Source: Takashimella koratensis
Taxonomy: Eukaryota > Basidiomycota > Tremellomycetes > Trichosporonales > Tetragoniomycetaceae
NCBI GenBank assembly: GCA_003116875.1
Contig: BCKT01000001.1
Span: 201,763-265,762, forward strand
Reading direction: 5' to 3'
Length of the DNA: 64,000 bases
In this document: positions 11,681 to 23,463 of the stretch, piece by piece
Numbering within the stretch: the stretch's first letter is position 1
Layout: every line of letters begins with the position of its first letter
Translations under genes and position numbers: made by a program
The notes under the pieces: generated by a model
The model's database searches: none
What the model was told of the DNA's origin: nothing
The model's input: the letters and a program-made list of their open reading frames with translations, nothing else

Positions 11681-12744
11681 TTGTGATTGTATCGAACATT
11701 GTTATCACGACACGAGCATGCGCAGCATGTGAGTGGATGTATTTGACTGCCTGATGGTTACCAACTGGATGAAACGGGAATGCCGAGGGAGAGGAACCGA
11801 ACGGAGCCGGCGGCGGTGCTGCTAGCGTCGCGTCATGTAGGTGAGGTGGCCAGGAGAATAGATCGCCCCAAGCACAATACATGAACGTGCCGTGCATGCT
11901 CGGTCGGGACAAGGTTTGGTGGGTGTTTGCTTGGCGCCGCGGAAGACCGAGGCGGGGACGGGGAGGGGCGGAAGAGGAGAGGGGATACGTCTATTTTATG
12001 GGAGTCGGGATTACCGCTTTGGGTGTGTTTGTCAGTGACTCAGCCTGGCGACAGACACACACACACACACCACACACACACACATCTCGGCACAGCGGGC
12101 TCAGTGCTCTAGCTTAGCTGCTTTTTTCCATCATCCTCATCCATCTCCATCTCTCATCCACCTCATCCCCCACCCCTCCCCCCAAGGCAGTGCACACCGC
12201 CAACGTCGACAAAGGATAACCTCGACGCTGTCGCTGCCTCCTCTATCCCGACACCCGTGACGTCGACTGGTAGTCGTACCTGGTACGTTGTTTGCGTCGG
12301 TCCCTGCCCTTCGGCCTTGCCTTGGCGTCACCGACACCCGTCTCGCTTCCATCTCATCGCATCCACACTACCCCCTCTTCCACCACACTCCAATCCACGC
12401 ACCCTCCTCACACTATCCCCTTGCACAGCTCGGTACTTCTGTCGACAACTACTTGATCCACTCGAAATTCATCATGTCTCACCCCATCTCGGTCTGATTT
12501 ACAATAGCTGACACCGTCCCTTGCATTCTCATATCCCTGGTCGTTGCCATCACCTTGACGCTGTCGACTCTTTCGATCTACCCATCGTCGTCTTATCATC
12601 CTTCGTCTGGTCGCCTGGTCGTCGGTCGTCTCCATACCCACAACTCACCGTCCAACCCTACCCATCTCCAGACCCCGGCCCCGACCCCACTCCTCCCCCT
12701 CCCCTCCCCTCCCTCTCCCCTTCCCCCACCCCACCCCACCCGTC
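11681..12744. other. Intergenic region with CA microsatellite
   Basis: It contains a (CA)n run at about 12054-12084 with one interruption and a long C/T-rich promoter stretch before the flippase ATG. No gene is supportable. Confidence 0.55.
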
Positions 12745-15700
12745 ATGCCGGCCGCATCAACGTCGGACGCCCCGCTCGTCCCGCGTTCGCGGCGAGTCGG
12801 CAAAAAAACATGGTTCCAACGTAACATCTCCGACCCTATCAACCGACTCAACCCCAACCTCCTCTTCGCCAAGCGTAAACGTCCCGCCGTCGCTCGATCC
12901 ATCTACATCAACGAGGAAATCCCAGCCGATACATTCGACAACAAAGGTCGACCTCTTAAGGAAAAGACTTTCCCGACAAACCAAATCGTCACGTCGAAAT
13001 ACACAATCGTGACTTTCCTCCCTCGAAACTTGCTCGAGCAGTTTAGACGTGTCGCCAACATTTTCTTCCTCGCGATTGCCATCCTTCAATTCTTCCCCAA
13101 GTTTAGCACCATCTCCCCCGGTTTGGTCATCCTGCCTTTGCTCATCGTTCTCGCAATCACCGCGATCAAGGATGGGTACGAGGATATCAAGCGGCATCAA
13201 GCGGACCACAAGATCAACCATTCGATCGTTCATGTCCTTGGCGGTGGCGACTATGTGAACGCGAACCCGATGGGCGCAAAGTCGAAGACTTTTACGCCGG
13301 CCATCCCCATGCCGAAGAAGAGGAGCAAGAAGGGGAAGAAGGGAGAGGCCGAGGTCGAGGCGACCGAGGCTGCCGCTCCAGCTCCTGAACCTAGGCCATC
13401 GGGAAATGTCAATCCTCCCAGTGCCGACGGCCTGGAACGCACTCGAACCCAAGTATCCACCTGGGAGGACGACCCGGAAGCTGGCGACTCGCCCAAGGAA
13501 ATCGGCTGGCACAGAACCATCTGGGAGGATCTCAAAGTTGGCGATTTCGTCAAGCTCTACGATAACGAACAGATCCCAGCGGGTGAGTGAAAAAATCGGG
13601 GCAGGCTAACCCTAGACATTGTCATTTGTGCAACATCCGAGGAGGAAGACGTCGCTTACATCGAGACGAAAAACCTCGACGGCGAGACCAACCTGAAATC
13701 TCGTCACGCCATCTCCGGTCTCAACTATCTTCACACCATTGACGCTTGCAAATCGTCTCGACTCCGGATCGACGTCGACGCGCCAGAGGTGAACATGTAC
13801 CGACTCAACGGCGCCGCTGTCCTTCTCGACGAAGCAGGTCACAACGGGGAACCTCAAGTCCACCCAATCACCCTTGAGACGACTCTTCTTCGTGGTTGCG
13901 TCTTGAAGAACACCGCCTGGGTTGTGGGTATCGTCATTTTCTCGTCCGAGGACACCAAGATTGTTCAAAACTCTGGCGGCGCGCCGAGTAAACGATCCAA
14001 GGTCGAACGTCAGATGAACCCGCAGGTCATGTTCAACCTTTGTGTTCTTGCGACAATGTCCCTCGTCTGTGCCATCGTCGATCACTTCAACGAAGTCAAG
14101 TGGTACAAACAAAACACCTACTGGACCCTATACGACAACACCTCGGGTGACAACACCAGTATCAACGGGTTGATCACTTTCCTCAACGGTTTCATCACCT
14201 TTCAAAACATCGTCCCAATCTCCCTCTACATCTCGATCGAGTTTGTGCGCACGTTCCAAGCGGCGTTCATCTATTGGGACCACGCGATGAAATATGTGCG
14301 CAACGGGGTGACCACGAGATGTACCGCGAGGTCTTGGAATCTATCCGACGACCTTGGCCAGATTGAATACATCTTCTCAGATAAGACAGGTGAGTCGTGG
14401 CAAGGCCTAGCTAACTCCAGGAACCCTCACCCAAAACGCAATGGTCTTTAGGCAATGCTCTGTCGGCGGAAAGATCTACACTGGCGATGGCGAGGTCCCA
14501 CCGACGATGAAGCAATCCTCCGCGTCGTCATCGGATTCGAGTGAAGAGGTCAAAGTGGCTCTGCCCAAGGAGGTGCTCGCGCCGTTCCACGACTCTGCAC
14601 TCGATCGCGACCTCGAGGCACATGATACGGAACAGTCTCGCATCTTACATGGCTTCTTCGCTGTCCTCGGCCTCTGTCACACCGTCCTCGCCGCGGAGCC
14701 CGAGCCCGGGGTGATCGAGTACAAGGCGCAATCCCCCGATGAAGCGGCTCTCGTTCAAACCGCCGCCGATGTTGGGTTCGTCTTCCGCGGTCGTGATCAC
14801 AACCTTCTTCGCCTCTCCACCCCGTTCTCCGACGAACCCGACGAGTACGAGCTCCTCCACGTTCTCGAGTTCTCCTCCGCACGTAAACGCATGTCCGTGA
14901 TCGTTCGCAAACTCGACGAAGACGGTCGACTCTTCCTCTTGGTCAAGGGCGCCGACAATGTCATCTTTGAACGACTCAACGACGACGCGACTCAGAAAGA
15001 ACTCAAGACCAAGACCGACGCGGATCTACAATACTTTGCCTCTGAGGGTCTTCGAACACTTTGTCTCGCGTACAAAGTACTCGACCCAAACGAGTACGAA
15101 GCCTGGGCGAGGGAGTACCACGATGCGACGGTATCATTGAACGATCGAGAGAAGCAAATCGACGACGTCTCGGCAAAGATCGAGGGTGGGTTGACCCTTC
15201 TCGGCGCGACCGCTATCGAGGATAAACTTCAGGATGGGGTTCCAGAGACTATCGCGGATCTCAAACGCGCCGGGATCAAGGTCTGGGTTGCTACTGGAGA
15301 CAAGTTGGAGACTGCCGTGGCGATTGGGTACACCACCAACCTCTTGACCCAGGATACCAACCTCATTATCATCCGCCCCGGTCACCGATCCATCCACGAC
15401 CAACTTCGTGATTCGCTCGAGGGGTTCTTTGGGGAGGAAGCGCTCGCCCAGGTCATGACGAATGATGGTCCCGGGGGTCGCCCTGGAATGGAATCCGACG
15501 CCGCCGCCCCTACCACCGGCCGCCTCGAGCGCGTCATGACCACCACATCACTCGTCCCCCAGGATAACGGCTCCAAACCGGGCGGCTTCTCCCTCGTTAT
15601 CGACGGCGCTGCCTTGACTCAAGCATTCGACGACCCAGACACCAACGACCTCCTCCTCGCTTTATCCACCCGATGCAATACCGTCGTCTGCTGCCGAGTC

Positions 15701-17568
15701 TCCCCACTGCAAAAGGCCCAAATCGTCCACCTCATCAAAGACAACCTCGGCGTCATGTGCCTCGCTATCGGTGACGGTGCCAACGACGTCAGCATGATCC
15801 AAGCAGCCGACGTCGGTGTCGGTATCTCTGGCGAAGAAGGTCTCCAAGCGGTCAACTCGTCCGACTACGCCATTGCCCAGTTCCGATTCCTCAGTCGTCT
15901 CCTCTTCGTCCACGGTCACTGGTCATACTTCCGCAACTCGTCGATGATTTGCAATTTCTTCTACAAGAATATCGTCGGTATCGGAGTGCTCTGGTGGTTC
16001 CAAATCTACTGCGGCTGGTCAACCACCTACGTCTACGCATACATCTATCTTCTCTTTTGGAATGTCTTCTGGACCATCGCCCCGGTCATCGCAATTGGTC
16101 TCTTTGAACGCCACGCGGATTCCGATATTCTCATGGCCCTGCCCGAGCTCTATCGCTACGGTCGCGAAGGGAAATACTACAACTGGCCACGATTCCTCTA
16201 CTACATGTTTGAAGGAGTCTACCAAACCGCCGTCATCTTCTTCTTCATCAACTACGCCTACGTCACCACCACCGCCCGAGGCGACGGCTACGAGGTTTAC
16301 CAATATGAGATGTCCACGACGCTTGCTGTTGGCGCCGTCATGGTCGCAAACCTATTCACCGGTCTCAATATCGACGCATGGACTGGATGGGTCTACTTTG
16401 GTATCCTCCTCGGCCCTTTCCTCATCTGGGTCTTTACCGCAATCTACTCGATCATCCCGCCTTCGTCGTTCTACACGGGAGTCTACGGAAACGACGTCTT
16501 CCTCTTCCGTTCTGCGGCATACTGGTTTGGTTGGCCATTCGTCACCGTCATCGCTCTCCTCCCTCGATACCTTATCAAGTGTATCAAGCAGAATATCATC
16601 CCGAATGATATCGAAACGATGCGATTGGTTAAAAAATACAACCCGAATATCGACCCGAGTACACACCCTTTGCTCGGTGGGAAACTGCGCGATGCGGCCA
16701 CGGGGAAACACGAGTTTACCGAACAAGGACTGGATCGGATGGTTACACCTGGAGAAGCGGAACAAGGGATCGCAATGACTCAGATTGCGAGTCCAGGTGG
16801 GGATAGGGTCGGAGAAACTTTCCCTAGGCCAAGTTTGGGTGGAGGCAGACCGTCGATGCAGAGTAGTCGGTTTGGGATGCACGCGTCGGGTCGTGGTTCG
16901 GCGGTGGATAGTGAGTACTTGGGACAAAACTTGATACTGACGTCTCAGTGTCCACGGGTCTCTCTCGCGAGCCATCGCGTGGCTTCGACTTTACCATGGA
17001 GGAGCGTGGTGTTGCTGTGAGTTGATTTTTAGTCGTTACTTTTGATCTCGGAGCCGCTCTGGCTCTCTATCCCTTCGTCCTGTTCCCGCGTCCCCACCTG
17101 AACCCCATCCTCATCTCTCCCTCCACCTTGCCTTCAGCCCCCTCCGTCCTCGACAATCCGTCATCTCGCCGTTGCTAACGCAACGTCTCGACACAGATCG
17201 CCCGCATGCAATCCCGCCTCTCCCAAACCTCTCAACAAAACCGCTCCCGCCTCCGCCTCTTCAACAACGAGAAACGCGCATCCGCCGCTCCCCCTCCCCC
17301 TCCTCTCACCGGTACACCTTTCGGCCGCATCCGTCAACGCGCAGGGACCATCCTCGGTCGTCGTCGCGCAGACACTGGAGCCACCACAGGGACTCGTGGC
17401 AGTGGGACACCCGTGGCCAGTGAGAAAGAGAGGCAGACGCCGACCACCGCAAATGCTCCTTCACCAACCGGGGAAAACCCATTCGTCGTCGAAGGTGAGG
17501 ATAGCGAGCTTGGAAGAGGGTTGGGTGTTGGGCAAAATATGGCTCCGCCTGAACCGCCAAGAGTGTGA
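12745..17568 (+). CDS. DNF1: P4-type ATPase, aminophospholipid flippase of Dnf1/Dnf2 type
   Basis: Five exons (12745-13582, 13616-14389, 14421-16910, 16949-17016, 17197-17568) give 1513 aa, close to yeast Dnf1. The P-type hallmarks are present: NLDGETNLKSR in the actuator domain, the phosphorylation site DKTGTLTQN (created across the 31-nt intron at 14390-14420), KGADNVIFERL and YKAQSPDEAAL in the nucleotide-binding domain, and GDGANDVSMIQ in the hinge. About ten membrane segments fit, with PISLYISIEF near TM4. The C-terminal tail carries SRGFDFTMEERG, a tail motif seen in fungal Dnf proteins. An inserted Lys/Glu-rich loop lies between residues 180 and 250. The enzyme flips phospholipids from the outer to the inner leaflet at the plasma membrane and endosomes and normally needs a Cdc50/Lem3 subunit, which is not in this window. 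The last intron is unusually long for this genome (180 nt). Confidence 0.95.
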
Positions 17569-17895
17569 TTGTGTTCGGAATCAATGTCGTCAATCTACCT
17601 AGATTCATACCTCTTTCGCTCGTGTCTTTTTCCACTCTCTTATAGTTTGAATCCCTTGCTTGTTCCGTCTGTATCCTTGGATCTGGGACGAGTATTGGAT
17701 GCATGGTATCTTCAAAGCTAAGCAAATCTTTCGTCACTCGAATCGACGGCCTGAAACCCTCTGGGCAGCTTCATCATAAACTTCAGTCATAGCTTTGGGA
17801 TGATGAAGCGTGTCATGGCCAGCAAGAGTCTCAACCAATACTTCCCTTTTCGACTAGCTCTGACTGGAATGTATGATGAAGCTGCTCAGTGGGTT

Positions 17896-18940
17896 TCAGG
17901 CCATCGATTCGACTGACAAACAGCGAGTCGTCACCAGTTTGAACCCCCTCATGCTCTTCCACACTTTGCACACGTGCTGGGAGCCATAATGGTTCCTGGC
18001 ATAGAAGCGAACGCCTTCCGGGTTGACTGGTCCGCACCAGCTCATTGGAGTGACGATCTCTAAGCAGCTCTTGCCATCGATGGTTAAGTCGTGGAGCGGG
18101 CAATGGAACTTGTTTGTTTTGGTAACAACGAGTTGCCCTTCGCCTTCCATACCCGGCTGGGCGATGCCGTTGATCACGTTGTTGCGAACGACTTTACGGG
18201 CATAGACGAGCGAGAATGCTGCATTGTCAGCGTTGGTTTGGGATCATGTCAAATTACTGCTACAACCCCAAAGTTCGTACCTCTGAGCTTCACCCTCTCT
18301 CAACTTAAAGCCGGAGTTGCCCGGGAGGCTGATGAAGTCTGAAAATGTCAGTGGTATCCTTCACCAGACCAACCACACGAGATCACTCACCAACAAGCTT
18401 GCGCAACACATCCGCTGGGACAAACTGGCCACGCTGCCCATCTTTCCTACGGCCAATCGGAGTTGCATCGTCCAGACAAGCATCAATCGTGTGCAACGTC
18501 CCACCTCGGCCGCCATCGTAGAGGAAGATCTCGTACGCTGGACGATCGCCCCTCAACCGTCCCTCATTTAACCTGGCAATTTGGGCTTCTAACAACTTGG
18601 GATTGGCAGCGTATGCCTTGAGGTTCTGTGACGAAGGATCTCAGCTTTGTCTTTGAATCTAGACCTTGAATGAGAACAGTAGATGACTCACTGCAGCCTG
18701 GGCCTTTTTAACGTTTTCACGGCCTGTCCTCGCACCGGCTTCTCTCCATTTGTCCACGTTGCGGGCGTGCCTTTCGGGGTCATTTGCACCTACAGGTTAG
18801 TCTCATCCAGTTGCAAGCCAAAACTCATGGTTCCGCATCATGGTCTCAATGCGCTTGACACCTAACTCGGGGTGTCTGAGCATCGTCTGGATGCGTTTCT
18901 GAATCCGCTCTTGTTGAACCTCGGCAGGTACTGTTCGCAT
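17896..18940 (-). CDS. Family B member 1 (C-terminal module only), possibly decayed
   Basis: Exons on the minus strand match, in order, the C-terminal half of the larger family B gene at 25.2-28.8 kb: a segment with HPELGVKRIETMM, a segment with NDPERHARNVDKWREAG, a segment with RLRGDRPAYEIFLYDGG, then VYARKVVRNNVINGI and a Cys-containing end (FHCPLHDLTIDGKSC, later SWCGP). The stop is at 17896-17898. The introns are short with CTGAC branch sites. The junction around 18785-18815 lacks a good donor, and one later junction does not keep phase, so the copy may be damaged. The start at 18940 is the first ATG in frame and may be wrong. The upstream region (19101-19762) is the left arm of the inverted repeat and carries the conserved promoter and leader. 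I do not recognise the family and suggest no enzymatic role. Confidence 0.4.
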
Positions 18941-19100
18941 CTCAGCTGGATGAACGCGAAGACTTGCTCGATGATACCGCAACAGCGAGCTGCTCGGAGA
19001 CAACTTTACCTCGTTCACCGTGCAGTGGCGCAAGAGGCAGGGTTTCACTAACATGGGCTAGCAGGGAGGAGGTTAACTTACAACGCAGCGGATCCCAGAG

Positions 19101-19762
19101 GGATATATTTCAACTCTCAGAGAGGGTACAATCAGTGTTTGGGTGGCCCAGTAGGTGACCACATGAAGGTGAGGGTTGCGGGTGGGGTTGAGTGGTGGTC
19201 GGGGTAAAGAAACTGGGCGGTTGAGGGAAAGATGAAAAAACGGGGTTGATATATGTTGGCGTTGGGGAACTATACACTTGCCGTACACTGCGCATGGACC
19301 AAGCCCGGCAGGCCGATTCATCCTCAAAATGGACTCGGCCATCAGACCTAAGCCTGGTTGACTGGCTGCGCACAACAATGATGGATTGGATTGATCGTTT
19401 CACATGGTTGCTATTGTCCTCTTGGGTGAGCTACCGTGCCAGGAATCAGTGGTCACTCAAGCGGCGTCTAAGCGAATACAGAGAATAATGATGAGCACGA
19501 CCCTCCTCCTCCATTGAGGAGTTGCCGCTTGGGCCATACGCTTGGACCAAAGCTCGGCTCCCTCCCCGACATGCCCTGGCCCCGCCACTGTCTGCACCGC
19601 TTTGCTGACGGCTCAGTCTGTTCAGATCGTGCCCAGTCCCGTGCTCATTCAGTTGTCAGTCGGCGCCCCGAGGGCTACCATCGCTGCTTGGTCGTCGAGC
19701 CAGACATGACACATGAAACAGGCGGTGATCCTGACTCTCTGCCTACCTTACGTAACAGCCGT
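19101..19762 (-). repeat. Left arm of a 0.6 kb inverted repeat (upstream region of family B member 1)
   Basis: Read on the minus strand, this block aligns by eye with 29510-30107 on the plus strand through long patches of near identity (for example GCTTGGGCCATACGC at about 19527, and TTACGTAACAGCC at 19748-19760). It ends at the leader motif (19101-19126) next to the family B coding sequence. Frames in the two arms do not agree, so the block is conserved as non-coding DNA. Confidence 0.8.
19245..19255 (-). promoter_or_regulatory. TATA-like element CATATATCAAC of the family B promoter
   Basis: The same 11-mer occurs at 29942-29952 and 50599-50609, in each case 100-150 bp upstream of an ATGTGG and the leader motif. 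Confidence 0.6.
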
Positions 19763-20109
19763 CACATCGTATGCCGCCACTGTCCTCAGCCTTTCGCTTT
19801 ACACCTATCTCCCTGCTCGCATCCGCCCATCCCTATCAACCTGCTGGCAACCTGCGGCGCCATCTCACAAAGCATACATAAGCACACACCAGCAAACACC
19901 CAGTCATCCTCAACCGACCACAGTACATGTCGGCACGAAGGCTCAGCCGATTACGCAGACTACGACTACTGACTCAGATTGGGAACTCTTCAAACTTACA
20001 CCTCAAATTTCATTGTTTATGCGATGAGCACAGAGTCTTGTCGTGTGCCCAAGGCGGTGAAGAGATGTATGAGAAGCTATAGTAGAGGTGGTTGAGGACC
20101 GAAGTCGTC

Positions 20110-20962
20110 TTAAGGGGGAGGTACAGTGACGAATCGAGTGGGAGCTCCACGTGCGGGGATGCGGAGAGGAATGGGAAGCGGAGGGAAGGGTTGGTCGCTC
20201 TCGACGAGGTTGAGCGAGAGAAGGTATTCGAGCGCTTCATACAGAGCCCTGCGCTGGTTAATTGAGTCTGCTGTGGAGGGATTGGCGAAAATCCTCTCGG
20301 GCTCCCTTGTGAGTGTGTCCATCATCTCGGGGAGCTGCGTGTATCAGAACGAGGTCGGATATCACCACAGTCAGAACATACTTACATGTCTAGTTGCCCG
20401 CGGGAAGATAGCCCAGCTCAGCCATGCATTGTGCCTCTTGAGCTTCTTGCCTCCCCCACGTCGCGTCTCGTGCGCAGAATACCCGTGAATTCGCACCAGC
20501 AATGCCCATTGGAGGCGAGTCAGAAGCAGCTTCCAGATTTGCAAGTATCTCGCGTCGCGGATCCCGCTCTCCTCCAAGACCTCCATCGGGACTCCCTGAG
20601 GCAAGGGGTGCAGCGCGATAGGGGCGGCTCGACCCGGTCTCTGTTGGTGAGTAGTTTGCGGGGGAGGCGTTGGCGTTGCCGGGCTGTACGAGCGTAGGCG
20701 AGGAGCGACCGAGGTCGTGGTGTGCCAAGTGTCTGAGGAAAGAAGGACGAGGCGAAGATTAAAGTTAGAACCATGACAACGAGACGACAATGCGGAGAAA
20801 GAAAAGAAGTAGGAATAGAAACCCACCTTCGTCTAATGATCCCTCGCATGTCAGTGAGTTGACGCATGACTCAAAGGAGTTGCGCCGCGTGCCATCAAAT
20901 CGCTCGAGGTACAAAGGAGCCCTCGGGATGAAAAAGTCGCTGAGCCAGGTAAAGAAGCACAT
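20110..20962 (-). CDS. Unrecognised protein of 235 aa
   Basis: Three exons, 20962-20827, 20732-20386 and 20334-20110, keep phase and give 235 codons plus stop. The introns are 94 nt (with a strong polypyrimidine tract) and 51 nt. The N-terminus is hydrophobic-aromatic (MCFFTWLSDFFIPRAP). The middle is Pro/Ser/Thr-rich, followed by a helical, basic segment with YLQIWKLLLTRLQWALL. The end is Pro-rich (FPPLPIPLRIPARGAP). I see no known domain and no similarity to family B, although it sits between two family B members on the same strand. Consistent splicing supports it as a real gene. Confidence 0.5.
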
Positions 20963-22001
20963 TGGAGAAGTGGTAAGTGGTTGAGCGGCAAGCGGAGTGA
21001 TGAAAGAGTGAGAGTGGTTGAGGGTGGTGTGGTGTCAAGCGTGAACGAGGGTAGCGCTGGTGGGGGTGGGGGTTATGTACGCTGAGGGCTGAGAAGGGGG
21101 TAGCCAGAGGGAGACGAAAGCCAGGCGATGGCGTGCGAGGAGAACAATGCACTCATCGGGAGCGTGTCACCGTCGTGGCGTCGAGATCCAGATCTTTCGT
21201 GCCTTACCTCTTGCTGCTTCTGCCCGCGTCCAATTGCTTCGCTGCTTATGTCCCGCCGTGTGCTGTTTGATTGATGACGGACTGAGCTGTGTGCATCTTG
21301 ACCCGAATATCCTACGGGATTGGAAGGGAGGAAAGGGGTGAGGGGTCATTGTCGTCTAGATTGTTGATGCGCCCAGGTGAAATCCGTTTCAAAGGATGCA
21401 GAATGCCACACGCCACAAAAAGACAAGGTGGAGTCGGAGACGAGCTCCTTGTTTTGGACGCGGGCGCATCTTAGGTCATGAGACTAGGCCTGGGACCGAC
21501 CGAAAGGTGAAGGGTGCATGCTTCAGAAGATGGACGCAGGTTGTCTGGAGGGAGACGGTACACGGGCAGGAATACGGAAAGAGCAAAAGATGCAGACAGG
21601 AACGCGCTGAACGCCCTGACTGTTGCCGAAGCCATGTGTAGCTGGACCAGAGCTGTCAGTCTCGCCGTCTGGCATTGAGTGTAGGGTACGGATGCATAGT
21701 ACAGGACATGGGTACAAGACGGGATAACCCCTGTTCACACGCCCTTTGCCCCACCCGCTATCGTATCCTTCCTGAGTGTAGAAACATGGCTCGAAACCTC
21801 ACGTCAAAAGCGCGGTCAAGAAGCATGTTTCCACTCCCAGGGAGGATAGAATAATGGGTGACGGGTGTGGGGGCGTTTGCACAGGGATCAAGGGTGATGT
21901 ATGGTGACTACACGTATAGCAACTATCGAAAGATATGACAAGCTGGGGTAGAGGTGGTCGAGAAGGACGGACTGGTATAGTAAAAGTGGTAGGGGTGACT
22001 G
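20963..22001. other. Non-coding stretch with a paired inverted leader motif
   Basis: No supportable gene. The notable element is the inverted pair of leader motifs at 21764-21848, described separately. Confidence 0.5.
21764..21848. repeat. Two leader motifs in inverted orientation
   Basis: Forward copy ATCCTTCCTGAGTGTAGAAA with CAT (about 21765-21787) and reverse copy ending in CAGGGAGGAT (21825-21847), about 40 bp apart. Each arm resembles the leader at 25081-25107. Confidence 0.7.
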
Positions 22002-22868
22002 TCAAGGGGTACGAGAAGTGGAATGGTTGTGATGGTATACGGTGGTTGTGGGAAGATGGATAGTGGAGTAGCAGCAAGGCTTGCCGTCGGATGTCAACAC
22101 GGCGTATTGCGGAGGGAGAGACGAGTAGGTGACGTCTCCGAGGGTCCCCTTGATCCGGATGTACCGAGTCCAGTTGTAAGAGCAGGGGACGGCGTCCTCC
22201 ACTCGGGTTGTTGGCGAGTTTGCGAGAGCATAAACGCCATGCTCTTCCACCTCGTAGCCGGCGAGGTCCACGAGCACCGCCATGCTCCAGTCCTGTTGTA
22301 TCATTAGCATGATGAGCAAGTGGTCATAAGGCTGGCAGGGGGGAGGCAAGAGCCATTGAACGGATCAGGATACACCACTTACGAGAGCTACCCCTATGTG
22401 GAGGTTGTCTTCGAGCTTCTCCTCCGCGTACGCCGAAATTGACGAGTGCGCGGGGAGGAGGTGGAGTTGCCGCAAGACCCTCTTCTCTCCGGCTGTCACG
22501 AGGAGGGCGATTGCGTTGAGTTGGGTGGTAGCAGACTCGGCGTTTGAGAGGGCGGGGGCAGGGAGTGGGATCGAGAAATCGACACGCTCGACGCCATCCG
22601 GGATGTCGGCGAGGCTCTGGAGGAGGGCTCTCTTGGGGAACTCGCCTTGGGAGACGACGAGACGGCTCGTGTCCAAGTCGAGAAGGAGCGTTCGGTCGGA
22701 CTCGTAACACTCTTGGACGCACGATGTGAGTGCGTGTTTCGCGAGGGGGTGAGTGTTGGATCGGGGGAGGAACGTCCCCGCCGTCTTCTCGAACGACCCG
22801 AGCCACTTGGGTAGTTTCGAGTGGTCGATCTTCTCGACTCGGGGCTCGAACGTCTCCCGAGTATAGAT
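22002..22868 (-). CDS. Family B member 2 (central domain only)
   Basis: Two exons on the minus strand, 22868-22383 and 22292-22002, are in phase across a 90-nt intron (GTAAGT to CAACAG). They align with the central part of the family B gene at 25.2-28.8 kb: IYTRETFEPRVEKIDH against IYTSDTVEVRLSDIDH, LVVSQGEFPKR against LIISQGNFPRL, HLLPAHSSISAY against HLFTTHSSRSSY, and VDLAGYEVEEHGVYA against VDLAGYAVPVHGLYA. The exon edges before IYT and before the VDLAGY segment are shared, which supports the models. The protein stops shortly after this domain and lacks the C-terminal repeat and Cys module. Upstream exons exist (coding-looking, Pro/Ser-rich, to about 23463, below a TATATATAA element near 23570), but I could not find an ATG or join them in phase. 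Confidence 0.5.
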
Positions 22869-23463
22869 CTGTCGTCTCATCAGTACGCGATCAAGTTTGA
22901 GTGTGGTTGGGTTGGGGGAGTGTAACAGGCAGGTAAGACTAACGGAGGCTTGAGACAAAGTGGACCTCAGCCTGTGCACGAGTAGGAATGGTGTGGGGCA
23001 AAGCAAGGGGGGGAGGATGTCGTGAGATATGTTGGGTTGAAGGAGTGGTACTTACCTCGTTCAATGTTTCTACACGCAGGAAGGAGTCGACGATTGTCGA
23101 AGGGTATGAGAAATTGGTGGCATGAGCAGTGAAGGCGTTGAGGGGGTGTTGCCTGTCGAGGTGGTCGAGGTAGACGATGATTGAGGTGTGGTGATGGTTG
23201 ATGAGAAACGAGTGAGGGGAGTTGAGGGTGTGGAGCGGGAAGAGGGATACGCTGTGTTGAGGGCGGGAGAGGGTGGGCTGGACAAGGAAATAAGTGTTAT
23301 GAGGGATGGTCAAGGGATGAGGGGCGAGTGGTGAAGGCGGAGGGAGGATGGAAGTCGGTTGAGTGATGGTCGAGGGGTTGTCGACGGGTGGTCTAGGGGC
23401 GTCGAGGGTGGATTGAGATGGGTCGAGGGATTGTTGACTGGGGAGTGGTGTGTGGTGAGCCAA

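Noticed and set aside
12054..12084. CA repeat as a regulatory element
   Set aside because: An ordinary microsatellite with no further context.
12757..13512. 251-codon minus-strand frame
   Set aside because: Shadow of the flippase exon, caused by high GC and codon bias.
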